Assembly: GCF_022347285.1 (NCBI RefSeq)
Contig: NZ_JAKRND010000003.1
Coordinates: 1-64,000, forward strand
DNA from: Corynebacterium sp. ACRPH
GTDB taxonomy: Bacteria > Actinomycetota > Actinomycetes > Mycobacteriales > Mycobacteriaceae
Length of the DNA: 64,000 nucleotides
Reading direction: 5' to 3'
Below are positions 1 through 8,466 of this stretch, piece after piece (the stretch's first letter is position 1; each line of letters begins with the position of its first letter). The position numbers and the translations under genes were made by a program. The notes under the pieces were generated by a model. It had not been told where the DNA came from, searched no databases, and was given only the letters and a program-made list of their open reading frames with translations.

Positions 1-117
1 TGCCGCGTGCCCCGGGTGGCGGGGTGTCGGGGGCGAAGATGGGTTGGGGTGTAGCTGGGGTGGGGCGCGGATGTGTGGGGGGCAGCAGGGGTGGGGTTGG
101 TGGGCTACCGGCGATTA

Positions 118-145
118 TTGGGGAATCAAGTATTGCGAGTAGGCT
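118..145 (+). promoter_or_regulatory. possible sstT promoter
   Basis: TTGGGG (118-123), a 16-bp spacer and TAGGCT (140-145) resemble a housekeeping corynebacterial promoter, about 55 bp before the sstT start. The rest of 1-199 is G-rich and shows no gene. Pattern match only. Confidence 0.35.
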
Positions 146-199
146 AAACATAATCGTTTCTAGAGGACCTACAAGCATTTACAAAGGGAAAGCGCCAGC

Positions 200-1393
200 A
201 TGAATGCATCCCGATTTTTTAATTCGCTGATATTCAAGATCATCGTCGCGATCGTCCTGGGTATCGTCTGCAGCCTTTTCTTCCCCGAGTGGGCAGGCCG
301 CGTGTTCGCGACCTTGAATGGGCTGTTCGCCAATTTCCTGGGATTCTTCGTCCCGGTTCTGATTTTCGCCCTGATCGCCCCGGCTATTGCCAGCCTGGGC
401 CGCGGGGCAGGCAAGTGGCTGGGCGTGACCGCCGGCATCGCCTACGTCTCCACCATCATCTCTGGTCTGATTGCCTATGGTGTGGCCGAGGGGTTCTACC
501 CGTCGCTGCTGGGCAACGAGTCCATGATCGAGGCGAAGGATATTGACGAAGGCGCACTGGCGCCGTTCTTCTCCGTGGAGATGGATCCGCCGCTGGGCGT
601 GATGTCAGCGCTGTTGCTGGCCTTCACCGTGGGTATTGCAATGGCCTCGATGCGCACCGAGGTTCTGTTCAAGGGCGCTGAGGAACTGCGCGAGGTGACC
701 ATGAAGGTCATCCAGAGCTTCATTATCCCGCTGCTGCCGTTCTACATCTTCGGCGTGTTCCTGACGATGGGTATGAACGGCAACTTGAAGCTGACGCTGT
801 CGCAGTTCGCTAAGGTGCTGATCCTTGCCGTGGTTATGACGTGGGTGATCCTGGCGCTGCAGTACCTGCTGGCCGGACTGTTCGCGCAGAGTAACCCGTT
901 CACTGCGCTGAAGAACATGCTGCCCGCATACTTCACCGCGCTGGGTACCTCCTCTTCTGCGGCAACCATTCCGGTGACCTTGGAGTGCACCCGTAGGAAC
1001 GGGGTATCCCAGTCCGTGGCCGACTTCGTGGTGCCGCTGTGCGCGACGGTGCACCTGTCTGGTTCCATGCAGAAGATCGCCCTGTTCGCGTTCTCCATCG
1101 TCTACATGACCGGCGTGGACATGACCGCAGGCATGGCCCTGGGCTTCATCTTCCTGCTGGGTGTGATGATGATCGCCGCCCCGGGCGTGCCGGGTGGTGC
1201 GATTATGGCGGCCGTGGGTCTGCTGCAGTCCCAGCTGGGCTTCGACGATGGCCAGGTGGCGCTGATGATCGCCGCCTACATCGCCATCGACTCCTTCGGT
1301 ACCGCATGTAACGTCACCGGCGACGGTGCGATTGCGATGACCGTGAACCGCCTGGCGAAGGGCGAGCTGCGCCGTGAGGAGCAGCCCGCCTAG
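200..1393 (+). CDS. sstT: Na+/serine-threonine symporter (DAACS family)
   Basis: A 397-residue polytopic membrane protein that should import L-serine and L-threonine with sodium across the cytoplasmic membrane. The whole length is hydrophobic segments with short loops, as in the dicarboxylate/amino acid:cation symporter family. The reentrant-loop region is visible as an ALGTSSSAATIPVT stretch near residue 250, and a conserved ending with an IDSFGTACNVTGDGA motif precedes the tail. The ATG at 200 is preceded by AAAGGGAAAG about 8 nt upstream. It is monocistronic, followed by a terminator and then infA; adk and map, which often precede infA in this group, are absent here. The SstT assignment over other DAACS members is by overall resemblance. 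Confidence 0.88.
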   Translation: MNASRFFNSLIFKIIVAIVLGIVCSLFFPEWAGRVFATLNGLFANFLGFFVPVLIFALIAPAIASLGRGAGKWLGVTAGIAYVSTIISGLIAYGVAEGFYPSLLGNESMIEAKDIDEGALAPFFSVEMDPPLGVMSALLLAFTVGIAMASMRTEVLFKGAEELREVTMKVIQSFIIPLLPFYIFGVFLTMGMNGNLKLTLSQFAKVLILAVVMTWVILALQYLLAGLFAQSNPFTALKNMLPAYFTALGTSSSAATIPVTLECTRRNGVSQSVADFVVPLCATVHLSGSMQKIALFAFSIVYMTGVDMTAGMALGFIFLLGVMMIAAPGVPGGAIMAAVGLLQSQLGFDDGQVALMIAAYIAIDSFGTACNVTGDGAIAMTVNRLAKGELRREEQPA

Positions 1394-1435
1394 AGGCGTA
1401 GTCCGGGCCGCCGTCAAGGTTAGGCCACTAAGAAA

Positions 1436-1484
1436 GAAAAGCGCTCGTGTTAGCTCCCGAAGGGGGCTGGCGCGAGCGTTTTGG
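1436..1484 (+). terminator. terminator after sstT
   Basis: AAAGCGCTCGTG pairs imperfectly with CGCGAGCGTTTT around an inner hairpin built from GCTCCC and GGGGGCT, ending in a T run. It separates sstT from the infA operon. Confidence 0.55.
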
Positions 1485-1643
1485 CATCCGTGCAGGTCGC
1501 GTGTATTGTAAGCAGTTGGTGCATGAGGCTTTCGCATCGGTAAGTGCCCTAGGCGACTGCCATGTGGGAGATCTTGAGACTGCACCGTATGTAGCAAAAC
1601 ATCACCCATACCAGCTATCTGAGCTGGGGAAACGTTGGAGGAT

Positions 1644-1862
1644 ATGGCAAAAGAAGGCGCCATCGAGGTTGAGGGTCGCATCGTCGAGCCCCTGCCAAAC
1701 GCGATGTTCCGTGTCGAGCTGGACAACGGCCACAAGGTGTTGGCCCACATTTCCGGCAAGATGCGCCAGCACTACATCCGTATTCTCCCCGAGGATCGGG
1801 TTGTCGTGGAGCTGTCTCCCTACGACCTGACCCGTGGGCGTATCGTTTACCGCTACAAGTAA
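1644..1862 (+). CDS. infA: translation initiation factor IF-1
   Basis: A 72-residue S1/OB-fold protein that binds the A site of the 30S subunit with IF-2 and IF-3 during initiation. The sequence [11 protein letters not shown]... to ...[11 protein letters not shown] is essentially the actinobacterial IF-1 consensus. I chose ATG 1644 over the in-frame TTG at 1635 because the family begins MAKEG. The purine-rich GGAGG (1637-1641) lies only 2 nt before this ATG, which is unusually close. It heads the infA-rpsM-rpsK-rpsD-rpoA-rplQ block but is separated from rpsM by 247 bp with two hairpins. Confidence 0.97.
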   Translation: MAKEGAIEVEGRIVEPLPNAMFRVELDNGHKVLAHISGKMRQHYIRILPEDRVVVELSPYDLTRGRIVYRYK

Positions 1863-1930
1863 AACGTTAAGCCTCCATACATCCAATCTAGGTAGCAGCG
1901 TCGCCGAGGCGGCAGCTACCTGGTCACTAC

Positions 1931-1951
1931 CTCTGGCCGCGGCGGCCGGAG
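1931..1951 (+). promoter_or_regulatory. GC-rich hairpin between infA and rpsM
   Basis: CTCTGGCCG, loop CGG, CGGCCGGAG form a 9-bp stem with one G-T pair. It sits just before a second hairpin at 1960-1986, and the two could act as a leader structure for the ribosomal protein genes. Confidence 0.4.
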
Positions 1952-1959
1952 CCCTCCTT

Positions 1960-1986
1960 CCAACACCCCAATAGTTGGGGTGTTGG
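1960..1986 (+). terminator. perfect 10-bp hairpin in the infA-rpsM gap
   Basis: CCAACACCCC (1960-1969) and GGGGTGTTGG (1977-1986) are exact complements around the loop AATAGTT. The short TTTC that follows makes a weak intrinsic terminator or attenuator plausible. It lies 123 bp before the rpsM ATG. Confidence 0.6.
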
Positions 1987-2109
1987 TTTCGCACGTTCAA
2001 GGCACCTAGTGCCCGAACAGTCTCTTCCGTGACTGTTGGCGAAATACTCGAAGGATCAAAAGGGACGAGTGTGGAGAAAACCGTCGCTAAACCGGAAGGA
2101 AAATGCCCT

Positions 2110-2478
2110 ATGGCACGCCTTGCTGGTGTTGACCTGCCACGCGAGAAGCGCATGGAGGTCGCACTGACCTACATCTTCGGAATCGGCCCCGCCCGTTCCA
2201 AGGAGCTGCTGGAAAAGACCGGCATCTCCCCTGATCTTCGCTCCAAGGATCTGACCGACGAGCAGCTGTCCGCTCTGCGTGACGTTATCGAGAACACCTG
2301 GAAGGTGGAGGGTGACCTCCGCCGCGAGATCCAGGCCGATATTCGCCGCAAGATCGAGATTGGTTCCTACCAGGGCCTGCGCCACCGTCGTGGCCTGCCG
2401 GTCCGCGGTCAGCGCACCAAGACCAATGCTCGTACCCGTAAGGGCCCCAAGAAGACGATCGCAGGAAAGAAGAAGTAA
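2110..2478 (+). CDS. rpsM: 30S ribosomal protein S13
   Basis: A 122-residue S13, located in the head of the 30S subunit and contacting the P-site tRNA and the 50S bridge. [20 protein letters not shown] at the start, the helix-hairpin-helix IFGIGPARS region and the basic tail ending GKKK are diagnostic. The ATG at 2110 follows GGAAGGAAA, a good ribosome site. Longer upstream reading frames run through the leader and are not needed. rpsK begins 3 bp after its stop. Confidence 0.98.
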   Translation: MARLAGVDLPREKRMEVALTYIFGIGPARSKELLEKTGISPDLRSKDLTDEQLSALRDVIENTWKVEGDLRREIQADIRRKIEIGSYQGLRHRRGLPVRGQRTKTNARTRKGPKKTIAGKKK

Positions 2479-2481
2479 CCT

Positions 2482-2886
2482 ATGCCTCCGAAGACTCGTT
2501 CCGGCGCGCGCCGTACTGGCCGTCGCGTCGTCAAGAAGAATGTGGCCAACGGCCACGCATACATTAAGTCCACCTTTAACAACACCATCGTGTCCATCAC
2601 GGACCCGAAGGGCGCTGTGATTTCCTGGGCTTCCTCGGGCCACGTCGGCTTCAAGGGCTCCCGTAAGTCCACCCCCTTCGCCGCTCAGATGGCTGCCGAG
2701 TCCGCTGCTCGCAAGGCTATGGACCACGGCATGAAGAAGGTTGACGTATTCGTTAAGGGTCCGGGCTCCGGCCGCGAGACCGCTATCCGTTCCCTGTCCA
2801 CCGCGGGCCTCGAGGTTGGCACCATTGCCGACGTCACCCCGCAGCCGCACAACGGCTGCCGCCCGCCGAAGCGTCGTCGCGTCTAA
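2482..2886 (+). CDS. rpsK: 30S ribosomal protein S11
   Basis: A 134-residue S11, part of the 30S platform near the Shine-Dalgarno helix. The central [15 protein letters not shown] segment and the ending [11 protein letters not shown] are characteristic. Only three bases separate it from rpsM, so translation is probably coupled. rpsD follows after 26 bp carrying GAAGAAAGGA. Confidence 0.98.
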   Translation: MPPKTRSGARRTGRRVVKKNVANGHAYIKSTFNNTIVSITDPKGAVISWASSGHVGFKGSRKSTPFAAQMAAESAARKAMDHGMKKVDVFVKGPGSGRETAIRSLSTAGLEVGTIADVTPQPHNGCRPPKRRRV

Positions 2887-2912
2887 AGAGAAGAAAGGAT
2901 TAGGGATAGAAA

Positions 2913-3518
2913 ATGGCTCGTTATACCGGCCCCGTAACCCGTAAGTCCCGTCGCCTCCGCGTCGACCTCGTCGGCGGCGACAACTCCTTCGAGCGTCGCC
3001 CCTACCCTCCGGGGCAGGCTGGCCGTGCTCGCATCAAGGAGTCCGAGTACCTCCTGCAGCTGCAGGAGAAGCAGAAGGCGAAGTACACCTACGGCGTTCT
3101 GGAGAAGCAGTTCCGCCGCTACTACGCAGAGGCCAACCGTCGCCCGGGCAAGACCGGTGACAACCTGGTCATCCTGCTGGAGTCTCGCCTGGATAACGTT
3201 GTCTACCGCGCAGGTCTGGCACGCACCCGCCGCCAGGCTCGCCAGCTGGTTTCCCACGGTCACTTCACCGTGAACGGCAAGAAGGTCAACGTTCCTTCCT
3301 TCAAGGTCTCCCAGTACGACATCATCGACGTGCGTGAGAAGTCCCGCTCGATGCTGTGGTTCGAAGAGGCTCAGGAAGCCCTGGTCGATACGATCGTTCC
3401 TGCTTGGCTGCAGGTCGTACCGTCCACTCTGCGCATCCTCGTGCACCAGCTGCCCGAGCGCGCTCAGATCGACATTCCGCTGCAGGAACAGCTGATCGTC
3501 GAGCTCTACTCGAAGTAA
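2913..3518 (+). CDS. rpsD: 30S ribosomal protein S4
   Basis: A 201-residue S4, a primary 16S rRNA binder that nucleates 30S assembly. The MARYTGPVTRKSRRL start and the S4 RNA-binding domain around residues 92-155 (ESRLDNVVYRAG followed by RQARQLVSHGH) identify it. It has no zinc-binding cysteine cluster, so it is the C-minus form. The start follows AAGAAAGGATTAG. The 144 bp before rpoA has room for a separate promoter but shows no clear consensus. Confidence 0.98.
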   Translation: MARYTGPVTRKSRRLRVDLVGGDNSFERRPYPPGQAGRARIKESEYLLQLQEKQKAKYTYGVLEKQFRRYYAEANRRPGKTGDNLVILLESRLDNVVYRAGLARTRRQARQLVSHGHFTVNGKKVNVPSFKVSQYDIIDVREKSRSMLWFEEAQEALVDTIVPAWLQVVPSTLRILVHQLPERAQIDIPLQEQLIVELYSK

Positions 3519-3662
3519 ACCTGACGAACCTATTCGTTAGAATTACTTCGGATAGAACACCAAACGCGGTTTTCTACCGTCCGCACCGTCTACCAAACCT
3601 GGTGGCGGTAGTCCCCCTAACGGCGTCATATAGCGGTCGCCGAAAAAGGAGAAGCTTAAACA

Positions 3663-4676
3663 ATGCTCATTTCACAGCGCCCCGCGCTCACGGAAGAGTT
3701 CATCGACGATTCCCGCTCCCGGTTCGTCATTGAGCCGCTGGAGCCGGGCTTCGGCTACACACTGGGTAACTCCCTGCGCCGGACCCTGCTGTCGTCCATC
3801 CCGGGCGCGGCAGTGACCTCCCTGCGCATCGAGGGTGTGCTCCACGAGTTCACCACCATCCCGGGCGTGAAGGAAGATGTTTCCGACATCATCCTGAACA
3901 TCAAGTCCCTGGTTCTGTCCAGCGACTCCGACGAGCCCGTCTCGATGTTCATCCGCAAGGAAGGCCCGGGCGAGGTTACCGGCGCCGACGTTGAGGTTCC
4001 GGCTGGCGTGGAGGTCCACAACCAGGACCTGCACATCGCCACCCTGAACGAGCAGGGCAAGCTGGAAATCGAGATGACTGTCGAGCGTGGCCGCGGCTAC
4101 GTTCCGGCTGCTGCAGCTTCTTCTGAGATCGGACGCATCCCGGTCGACCAGATCTACTCCCCGGTTCTGAAGGTCAGCTACAAGGTCGAGGCAACCCGTG
4201 TGGAACAGCGCACGGACTTCGACAAGCTGATTCTGGACGTGGAGACGAAGAACTCCATCACCGCCCGTGATGCCATGGCATCCGCAGGTAAGACCCTGGT
4301 GGAGCTGTTCGGTCTGGCCCAGGAGCTGAACTACGAAGCAGAGGGGATCGAGATTGGCCCGTCGCCGCAGGAGAGCGAGCACATCGCTGCCTACAGCATG
4401 CCGATCGAGGACCTGAACTTCTCCGTCCGCTCCTACAACTGCCTGAAGCGTGAAGAGATTCACACCGTCGGCGAGCTGGCTGCACGCACGGAGTCCGACC
4501 TGCTGGACATCCGTAACTTCGGCCAGAAGTCCATCAACGAGGTCAAGGTCAAGCTGGCTGGCTTGGGCCTGGGCCTGAAGGACGCTCCGGAGGGCTTCGA
4601 TATCACCGATATCGAAGGCTACGACGCAGAGACCGGTGAGTTCATCGACACCGAGGGCGAGGACATCGCGGAATAA
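3663..4676 (+). CDS. rpoA: RNA polymerase alpha subunit
   Basis: A 337-residue alpha subunit that dimerises to scaffold core RNA polymerase. The N-terminal domain carries the ...[20 protein letters not shown] dimerisation motif near residues 29-48. The C-terminal domain (about 245-310) contains the NCLKREEI...[11 protein letters not shown] helix-hairpin-helix that contacts UP elements and activators. An acidic tail follows, as in other actinobacteria. AAAAAGGAGAAG precedes the ATG. It lies in the usual place between rpsD and rplQ. Confidence 0.98.
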   Translation: MLISQRPALTEEFIDDSRSRFVIEPLEPGFGYTLGNSLRRTLLSSIPGAAVTSLRIEGVLHEFTTIPGVKEDVSDIILNIKSLVLSSDSDEPVSMFIRKEGPGEVTGADVEVPAGVEVHNQDLHIATLNEQGKLEIEMTVERGRGYVPAAAASSEIGRIPVDQIYSPVLKVSYKVEATRVEQRTDFDKLILDVETKNSITARDAMASAGKTLVELFGLAQELNYEAEGIEIGPSPQESEHIAAYSMPIEDLNFSVRSYNCLKREEIHTVGELAARTESDLLDIRNFGQKSINEVKVKLAGLGLGLKDAPEGFDITDIEGYDAETGEFIDTEGEDIAE

Positions 4677-4731
4677 CCCGGTGGTTAACCGCACGCGCTC
4701 ACTGATTTAAAGATCCACACGAGGAGAACTA

Positions 4732-5295
4732 ATGCCTACCCCAAAGAAGGGCGCCCGCCTGGGCGGTTCTGCTTCCCACCAGAAGAAGATCCTGTCCAAC
4801 CTCGCTGCTCAGCTGTTTGAGCACGGCGCCATCAAGACCACGGACGCAAAGGCTAAGCTGCTGCGCCCCTACGTCGAGAAGATCATCACCAAGGCCAAGC
4901 GCGGCACCCTGGCGGACCGCCGCAACGTGCTGAAGCTCATCCCGAACAAGGAAGTTGTTGCTTACCTGTTCAACGAGCTGGCTCCGAAGTTCGAAGGCCG
5001 TCCGGGTGGCTACACCCGCATCATCAAGCTGGAGAACCGCAAGGGCGACAACGCTCCGATCTCCCAGATCTCCCTGGTGACGGAGCCGCTGGCCTCCACC
5101 GAGGCGGAGCGCGCTAACCGCGTTGCTGCTTCCAGGGCCAAGAAGGCTGAGGCCGAGGCTGCTGAGGCTAAGGCTGAAGAGGCTGAGGAGGCCCCGGAGG
5201 TTGAGGCTGACACCGCAACCGACAAGACCGCTGAGGCTGAGGCTGCCGAGGCTGCCGACGAGGCTAAGGCTGAAGAGGCTGCTGAGGACAAGTAA
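4732..5295 (+). CDS. rplQ: 50S ribosomal protein L17 with acidic Ala/Glu tail
   Basis: A 187-residue L17, near the peptide exit tunnel. Residues 1 to about 118 are the conserved core ([21 protein letters not shown]...). The remaining 65 or so residues are a low-complexity Ala/Glu/Lys run rich in AEA and EEA repeats. Bacterial L17 is usually 115-130 residues, so the tail is a lineage extension, commoner in actinobacteria. GAGGAGAAC precedes the ATG. Confidence 0.97.
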   Translation: MPTPKKGARLGGSASHQKKILSNLAAQLFEHGAIKTTDAKAKLLRPYVEKIITKAKRGTLADRRNVLKLIPNKEVVAYLFNELAPKFEGRPGGYTRIIKLENRKGDNAPISQISLVTEPLASTEAERANRVAASRAKKAEAEAAEAKAEEAEEAPEVEADTATDKTAEAEAAEAADEAKAEEAAEDK

Positions 5296-5353
5296 GTCCG
5301 GCGCTCTCGCCTAGCTTTCGCTCTGGCTTAGCTTTCGCTTTCGCCTAGCTTTG

Positions 5354-5402
5354 AGGCGGGTCACGGTTACCCAATCGGGTAGCTCGTGGCCCGCCTTTTG
5401 TT
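5354..5402 (+). terminator. terminator of the rpsM-rplQ operon
   Basis: GGCGGGTCACG (5355-5365) pairs with CGTGGCCCGCC (5385-5395), with an inner GGTTACCC/GGGTAGC stem, followed by TTTTGTT. The 45 bp before it consists of short repeats of a CTTAGCTTTCGCT-like unit. Confidence 0.85.
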
Positions 5403-5461
5403 GCTTATTGGTTGCTTACTTATTGACGCCACCCACCCCCGCCGTAGACCGTCCCAGTCGC

Positions 5462-6076
5462 CTAGTCCATCTCCAGCTCCGGCTCTTCCGCTCGAGCCTG
5501 CTCAAAGACCTCCTTTGCCGCCGAGAGGTTAATCAGACCGATGACCACGCCGACCACAATGTCCGGCCACGCGCTAGCCCAGAACATCATCACCACACCG
5601 GCGCCTAGGATCAGCACATTAGCCGCCGCATCATTCCGCGCGGCCAGCCAAGCACCCTGCACCAACGCACTATCTGCCCCGCGTAGTCGCAGCAAAAGCA
5701 CTGCACAGACGAGGTTAATCACCAGAGCTCCGATGGCCGTCACGCTCAGAGTCACGGGCTCCGGGGGAGTGCCCGTCACAACCTTCCACGCGGCCGTGCC
5801 GAACGCTGCGAAAGCCGGAATCAGAATCAACCCCGCCAGGGCATAGCTGGCCTTCCGGCGGCTGGCGACCGACCACCCCAGGGCGGTGAGCACCAGAACG
5901 TTGATGAGGGTGTCTTCGAGGAAGTCTGCGGCGTCCGCAAAAAGGGCGGCGGAGCCGATGAGCAGAGCGATCGTCACCTCAACGACGAAGCCAAGGCCAT
6001 TAAGGGCAGCGACCCACGCGACTAGGCGGCGGGCGCGCGAGTCGAGGGTGGAGGCGGAGAATTCGTTGTCTTGCAC
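5462..6076 (-). CDS. cation efflux (CDF)-like membrane protein, atypical metal site
   Basis: A 204-residue protein with about six hydrophobic segments, resembling the cation diffusion facilitator fold without its cytoplasmic C-terminal domain. Classical CDF proteins have an HxxxD or DxxxD motif in TM2 and HDxxxD in TM5. Here the equivalents read DAADFLED in TM2 (around residues 48-55) and NDAAAN in TM5, so the TM5 His is missing. Metal specificity, or even transport, is therefore uncertain. The GTG at 6076 is the start. It is convergent with rplQ and divergent from truA. Confidence 0.65.
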   Translation of the reverse strand: MQDNEFSASTLDSRARRLVAWVAALNGLGFVVEVTIALLIGSAALFADAADFLEDTLINVLVLTALGWSVASRRKASYALAGLILIPAFAAFGTAAWKVVTGTPPEPVTLSVTAIGALVINLVCAVLLLRLRGADSALVQGAWLAARNDAAANVLILGAGVVMMFWASAWPDIVVGVVIGLINLSAAKEVFEQARAEEPELEMD

Positions 6077-6178
6077 GCAGACTAGACTAAGGCGCGCACA
6101 GTGCCCATGGCGAATGCAGCAGTTCAGCAGCAGCTAGCCGAGTTAGTCGAACGTCCATCTGAAGGAGGCGCCCCGCCC

Positions 6179-7156
6179 ATGCCCGAGAACCCGCAGGTTC
6201 CGCAGGCCGACCCGGCCGGTCAGGCTGACCAGCCCAACCAGGCCGCCAACCTGGTGCGCGTGCGCCTGGACGTGGCCTACGATGGCACGGACTTCCACGG
6301 CTGGGCTACTCAGTCCGGCGGGCTACGCACGGTTGCGGGAGTGCTGCAGGAGAAGCTCTCGCTGGTCACTCGCCATCCCGTTGAGCTGGTCGTTGCCGGG
6401 CGTACCGACGCGGGCGTGCATGCCAGCGGCCAGGTCTGCCACGCGGACATCCCAGTAGATGCCTTCGAGCAGCGCTCGCTGACTCGCCCGGAGGATCTGG
6501 TTCGGCGCCTGTCGCGCATGTTGCCTGCGGACGTGCGGTTGCACGGGGCGAGTGTTGTTCCGCAGGGTTTTGACGCCCGCTTCTCCGCGCTGCGCCGGCA
6601 CTACATTTATCGTGTGACGACTCATCCGGCCGGGCCTGTGCCTGTGCGGGCGCGGGATACTGCAGCGTGGCGTCACCCGATTGATGTGGAGAAGACTCAG
6701 GCGGCCTCCGATGCGCTGATCGGTTTGAACGACTTCGCGGCGTTTTGCAAGGCCCGCGAGGGGGCCACGACCGTCCGCGAGCTGCAGGAGTTCCGCTGGG
6801 TGGACGTCTCCACGGAGGTGGAACCGCAAACCTATGAGGCTCACGTGACGGCGGATGCTTTCTGCTGGTCGATGGTGCGATCCCTGGTGGGGGCGGCTCT
6901 GATGGTCGGGTCGGGCAAGCGACCGGAGGATTTCACTCCGGGACTTTTGCAGGAGACGAAGCGCAGCTCTGCCGTGCCGGTGGCACCCGCGGCGGGGTTG
7001 AACCTGGTGCGGGTGGATTACCCAGCCGACGAGGAGCTGGCGGAACGCGCGCTGACGACCCGCGCCAAGCGCTCGCCGGTCGGTAGCGGGAGCGGGTCGG
7101 CGGGCGCAGGCGCAGTAGATGCGGAACTAGCCGCAGGGCCAGATACCGCGCCATGA
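6179..7156 (+). CDS. truA: tRNA pseudouridine(38-40) synthase TruA
   Basis: A 325-residue TruA that converts U38-U40 of the anticodon stem-loop to pseudouridine. The catalytic aspartate lies in [13 protein letters not shown] around residue 75, and [15 protein letters not shown] is the typical start of the fold. I chose ATG 6179 because GAAGGAGG lies 10 nt upstream; the in-frame ATG at 6101 lacks such a site and would add 26 unconserved residues. About 26 residues before the core (MPENPQVPQ...) are non-conserved. The last 139 bp overlap the 3' end of the opposing gene at 7018-8466. Confidence 0.95.
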   Translation: MPENPQVPQADPAGQADQPNQAANLVRVRLDVAYDGTDFHGWATQSGGLRTVAGVLQEKLSLVTRHPVELVVAGRTDAGVHASGQVCHADIPVDAFEQRSLTRPEDLVRRLSRMLPADVRLHGASVVPQGFDARFSALRRHYIYRVTTHPAGPVPVRARDTAAWRHPIDVEKTQAASDALIGLNDFAAFCKAREGATTVRELQEFRWVDVSTEVEPQTYEAHVTADAFCWSMVRSLVGAALMVGSGKRPEDFTPGLLQETKRSSAVPVAPAAGLNLVRVDYPADEELAERALTTRAKRSPVGSGSGSAGAGAVDAELAAGPDTAP

Positions 7157-8466
7157 GGAAAGCGGTGCTTGTGCGCATTCGGCCTCGCGCGGCGATGCTT
7201 TGGACGCTTTGAACGAGCGGGCGCGGGAGTGGCTGCGCCCACCGTCGGAGCCGTAGCCGGGGCGGCAACCGGCGCATTCTGTGGCACCGGCTGCGGAGCA
7301 GGTTTCGGCGCGGGTTGTGTCGCCGGCTTCGGCACGGGTGCCGTGACGGCGAAGAAGTTGAAGTACTCCCGGTGCTCACCGTGGGCCAGGATCGTACCCG
7401 TGCCAACCGGCGGAACCGCGATATACACATCGACCGTGGGGCGCCCCAGCAGTTGCAGGCGCTCGCGCCCCTGGGCGAGCACGTCCTCCGCAGCAGCGAA
7501 GCCAACACTCCCGCTGAGCGGACCGCGCGGGTTGCGCGGTCCGCGAGAAGCCACGGTAACCTCCACGAGCAGTACCTGAGTCTTCGTCCCCTCATCGCCG
7601 GCGAGTGAATCCGTCGCACCCAGGCCGTCCGCTACGCCCATCGCGCCCGCCGTACCAATGGGATTAGCCATTCCGTTGGCGCTAGCAGCGTTACCACTGA
7701 GCCTGTGCAGATCGAATAGCTCTTCCGGCCAATTCATAGACCCCTCCAGCGCCCGCAGCTGCCCGCTCGTTCCAAATACTGCAAAGGTCGCGCCGGGAAT
7801 GGGGTGCACCAGCATGGATTCTCCCGCGTCGGTCAGCCCGATAAACCATCCCGGTGCAGGCGGAACGCTCAACTGATCCGCCAAGCCGGATACCTGCGCG
7901 CCCACCGGCGGAGCCTCTGCGGGCAGAGCCCACACCCCGCACCCGCTGGCGGCAAAAGGCATCCGCGCCGCCGCGTGCTCTGGCACGCCCACCAGCGTGG
8001 CCGAGGAATCCCCCAACCAGCCACGGCCGAAAGGTTTGGTGGGGACGGTTGCGGTGGAGAGGGTGGCGTCCATAAGAGAAAGACCCAAACCACCGGCCAG
8101 CCGGTCGCTAGAAATCCGTCGCGACGACGGCTCGCCCCACAACCTGTCGTGCACGCAGAGCAGACGGAACCAGCGCGTGCCCTGGTCCGTGGTGGCGCGG
8201 CTGCGGGCGAAGGCGAACCAGCCCGCTGCGATGCATCCGATCGCCAGCAATCCGCATAGAACCCATGCCCACCAGGCAGTATACCTAGCATCGGTAGAAT
8301 CGGCAGCCAAAAATGCCACTGAACCCATTATTGCCATCCCCCAAAGTATGAAATTCCCCCGAAGGCGAGGTTCGCCTCGCGCAAGCAATTCAACCATGAA
8401 ATACTTAAGCGCGCTAGCGGGGGCTAGAAACAACAAAAACAACAAAGGGGGGAGCGCAATAACCAT
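7018..8466 (-). CDS. membrane protein of the ESX-4 locus, EccE-like candidate
   Basis: A protein of up to 482 residues between truA and eccB. Two or three hydrophobic segments lie within residues 1-100 ([45 protein letters not shown]). A soluble domain of about 280 residues and a Pro/Ala/Lys/Arg-rich tail follow. N-terminal membrane helices, a soluble domain and position in the locus fit EccE, the outer subunit of the type VII inner-membrane complex, but I recognise no signature motif. The start is unclear: the first ATG (8466) overlaps the eccB ATG by two bases. Internal ATGs at 8397 or near 8330, the latter behind TTTGGGGGA, would leave room for divergent promoters. The 3' end overlaps truA antisense. 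Confidence 0.5.
   Translation of the reverse strand: MVIALPPLLFLLFLAPASALKYFMVELLARGEPRLRGNFILWGMAIMGSVAFLAADSTDARYTAWWAWVLCGLLAIGCIAAGWFAFARSRATTDQGTRWFRLLCVHDRLWGEPSSRRISSDRLAGGLGLSLMDATLSTATVPTKPFGRGWLGDSSATLVGVPEHAAARMPFAASGCGVWALPAEAPPVGAQVSGLADQLSVPPAPGWFIGLTDAGESMLVHPIPGATFAVFGTSGQLRALEGSMNWPEELFDLHRLSGNAASANGMANPIGTAGAMGVADGLGATDSLAGDEGTKTQVLLVEVTVASRGPRNPRGPLSGSVGFAAAEDVLAQGRERLQLLGRPTVDVYIAVPPVGTGTILAHGEHREYFNFFAVTAPVPKPATQPAPKPAPQPVPQNAPVAAPATAPTVGAATPAPARSKRPKHRRARPNAHKHRFPHGAVSGPAASSASTAPAPADPLPLPTGERLARVVSARSASSSSAG

Noticed and set aside
605..1759. 384-codon minus-strand frame under sstT and infA
   Set aside because: It is the antisense of two clear genes, with His/Arg-rich shadow composition and no ribosome site.
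7997..8464. 156-residue N-terminal extension of EccB
   Set aside because: It overlaps the opposing EccE-like gene, has no EccB homology, and a G-rich ribosome site supports ATG 8465.
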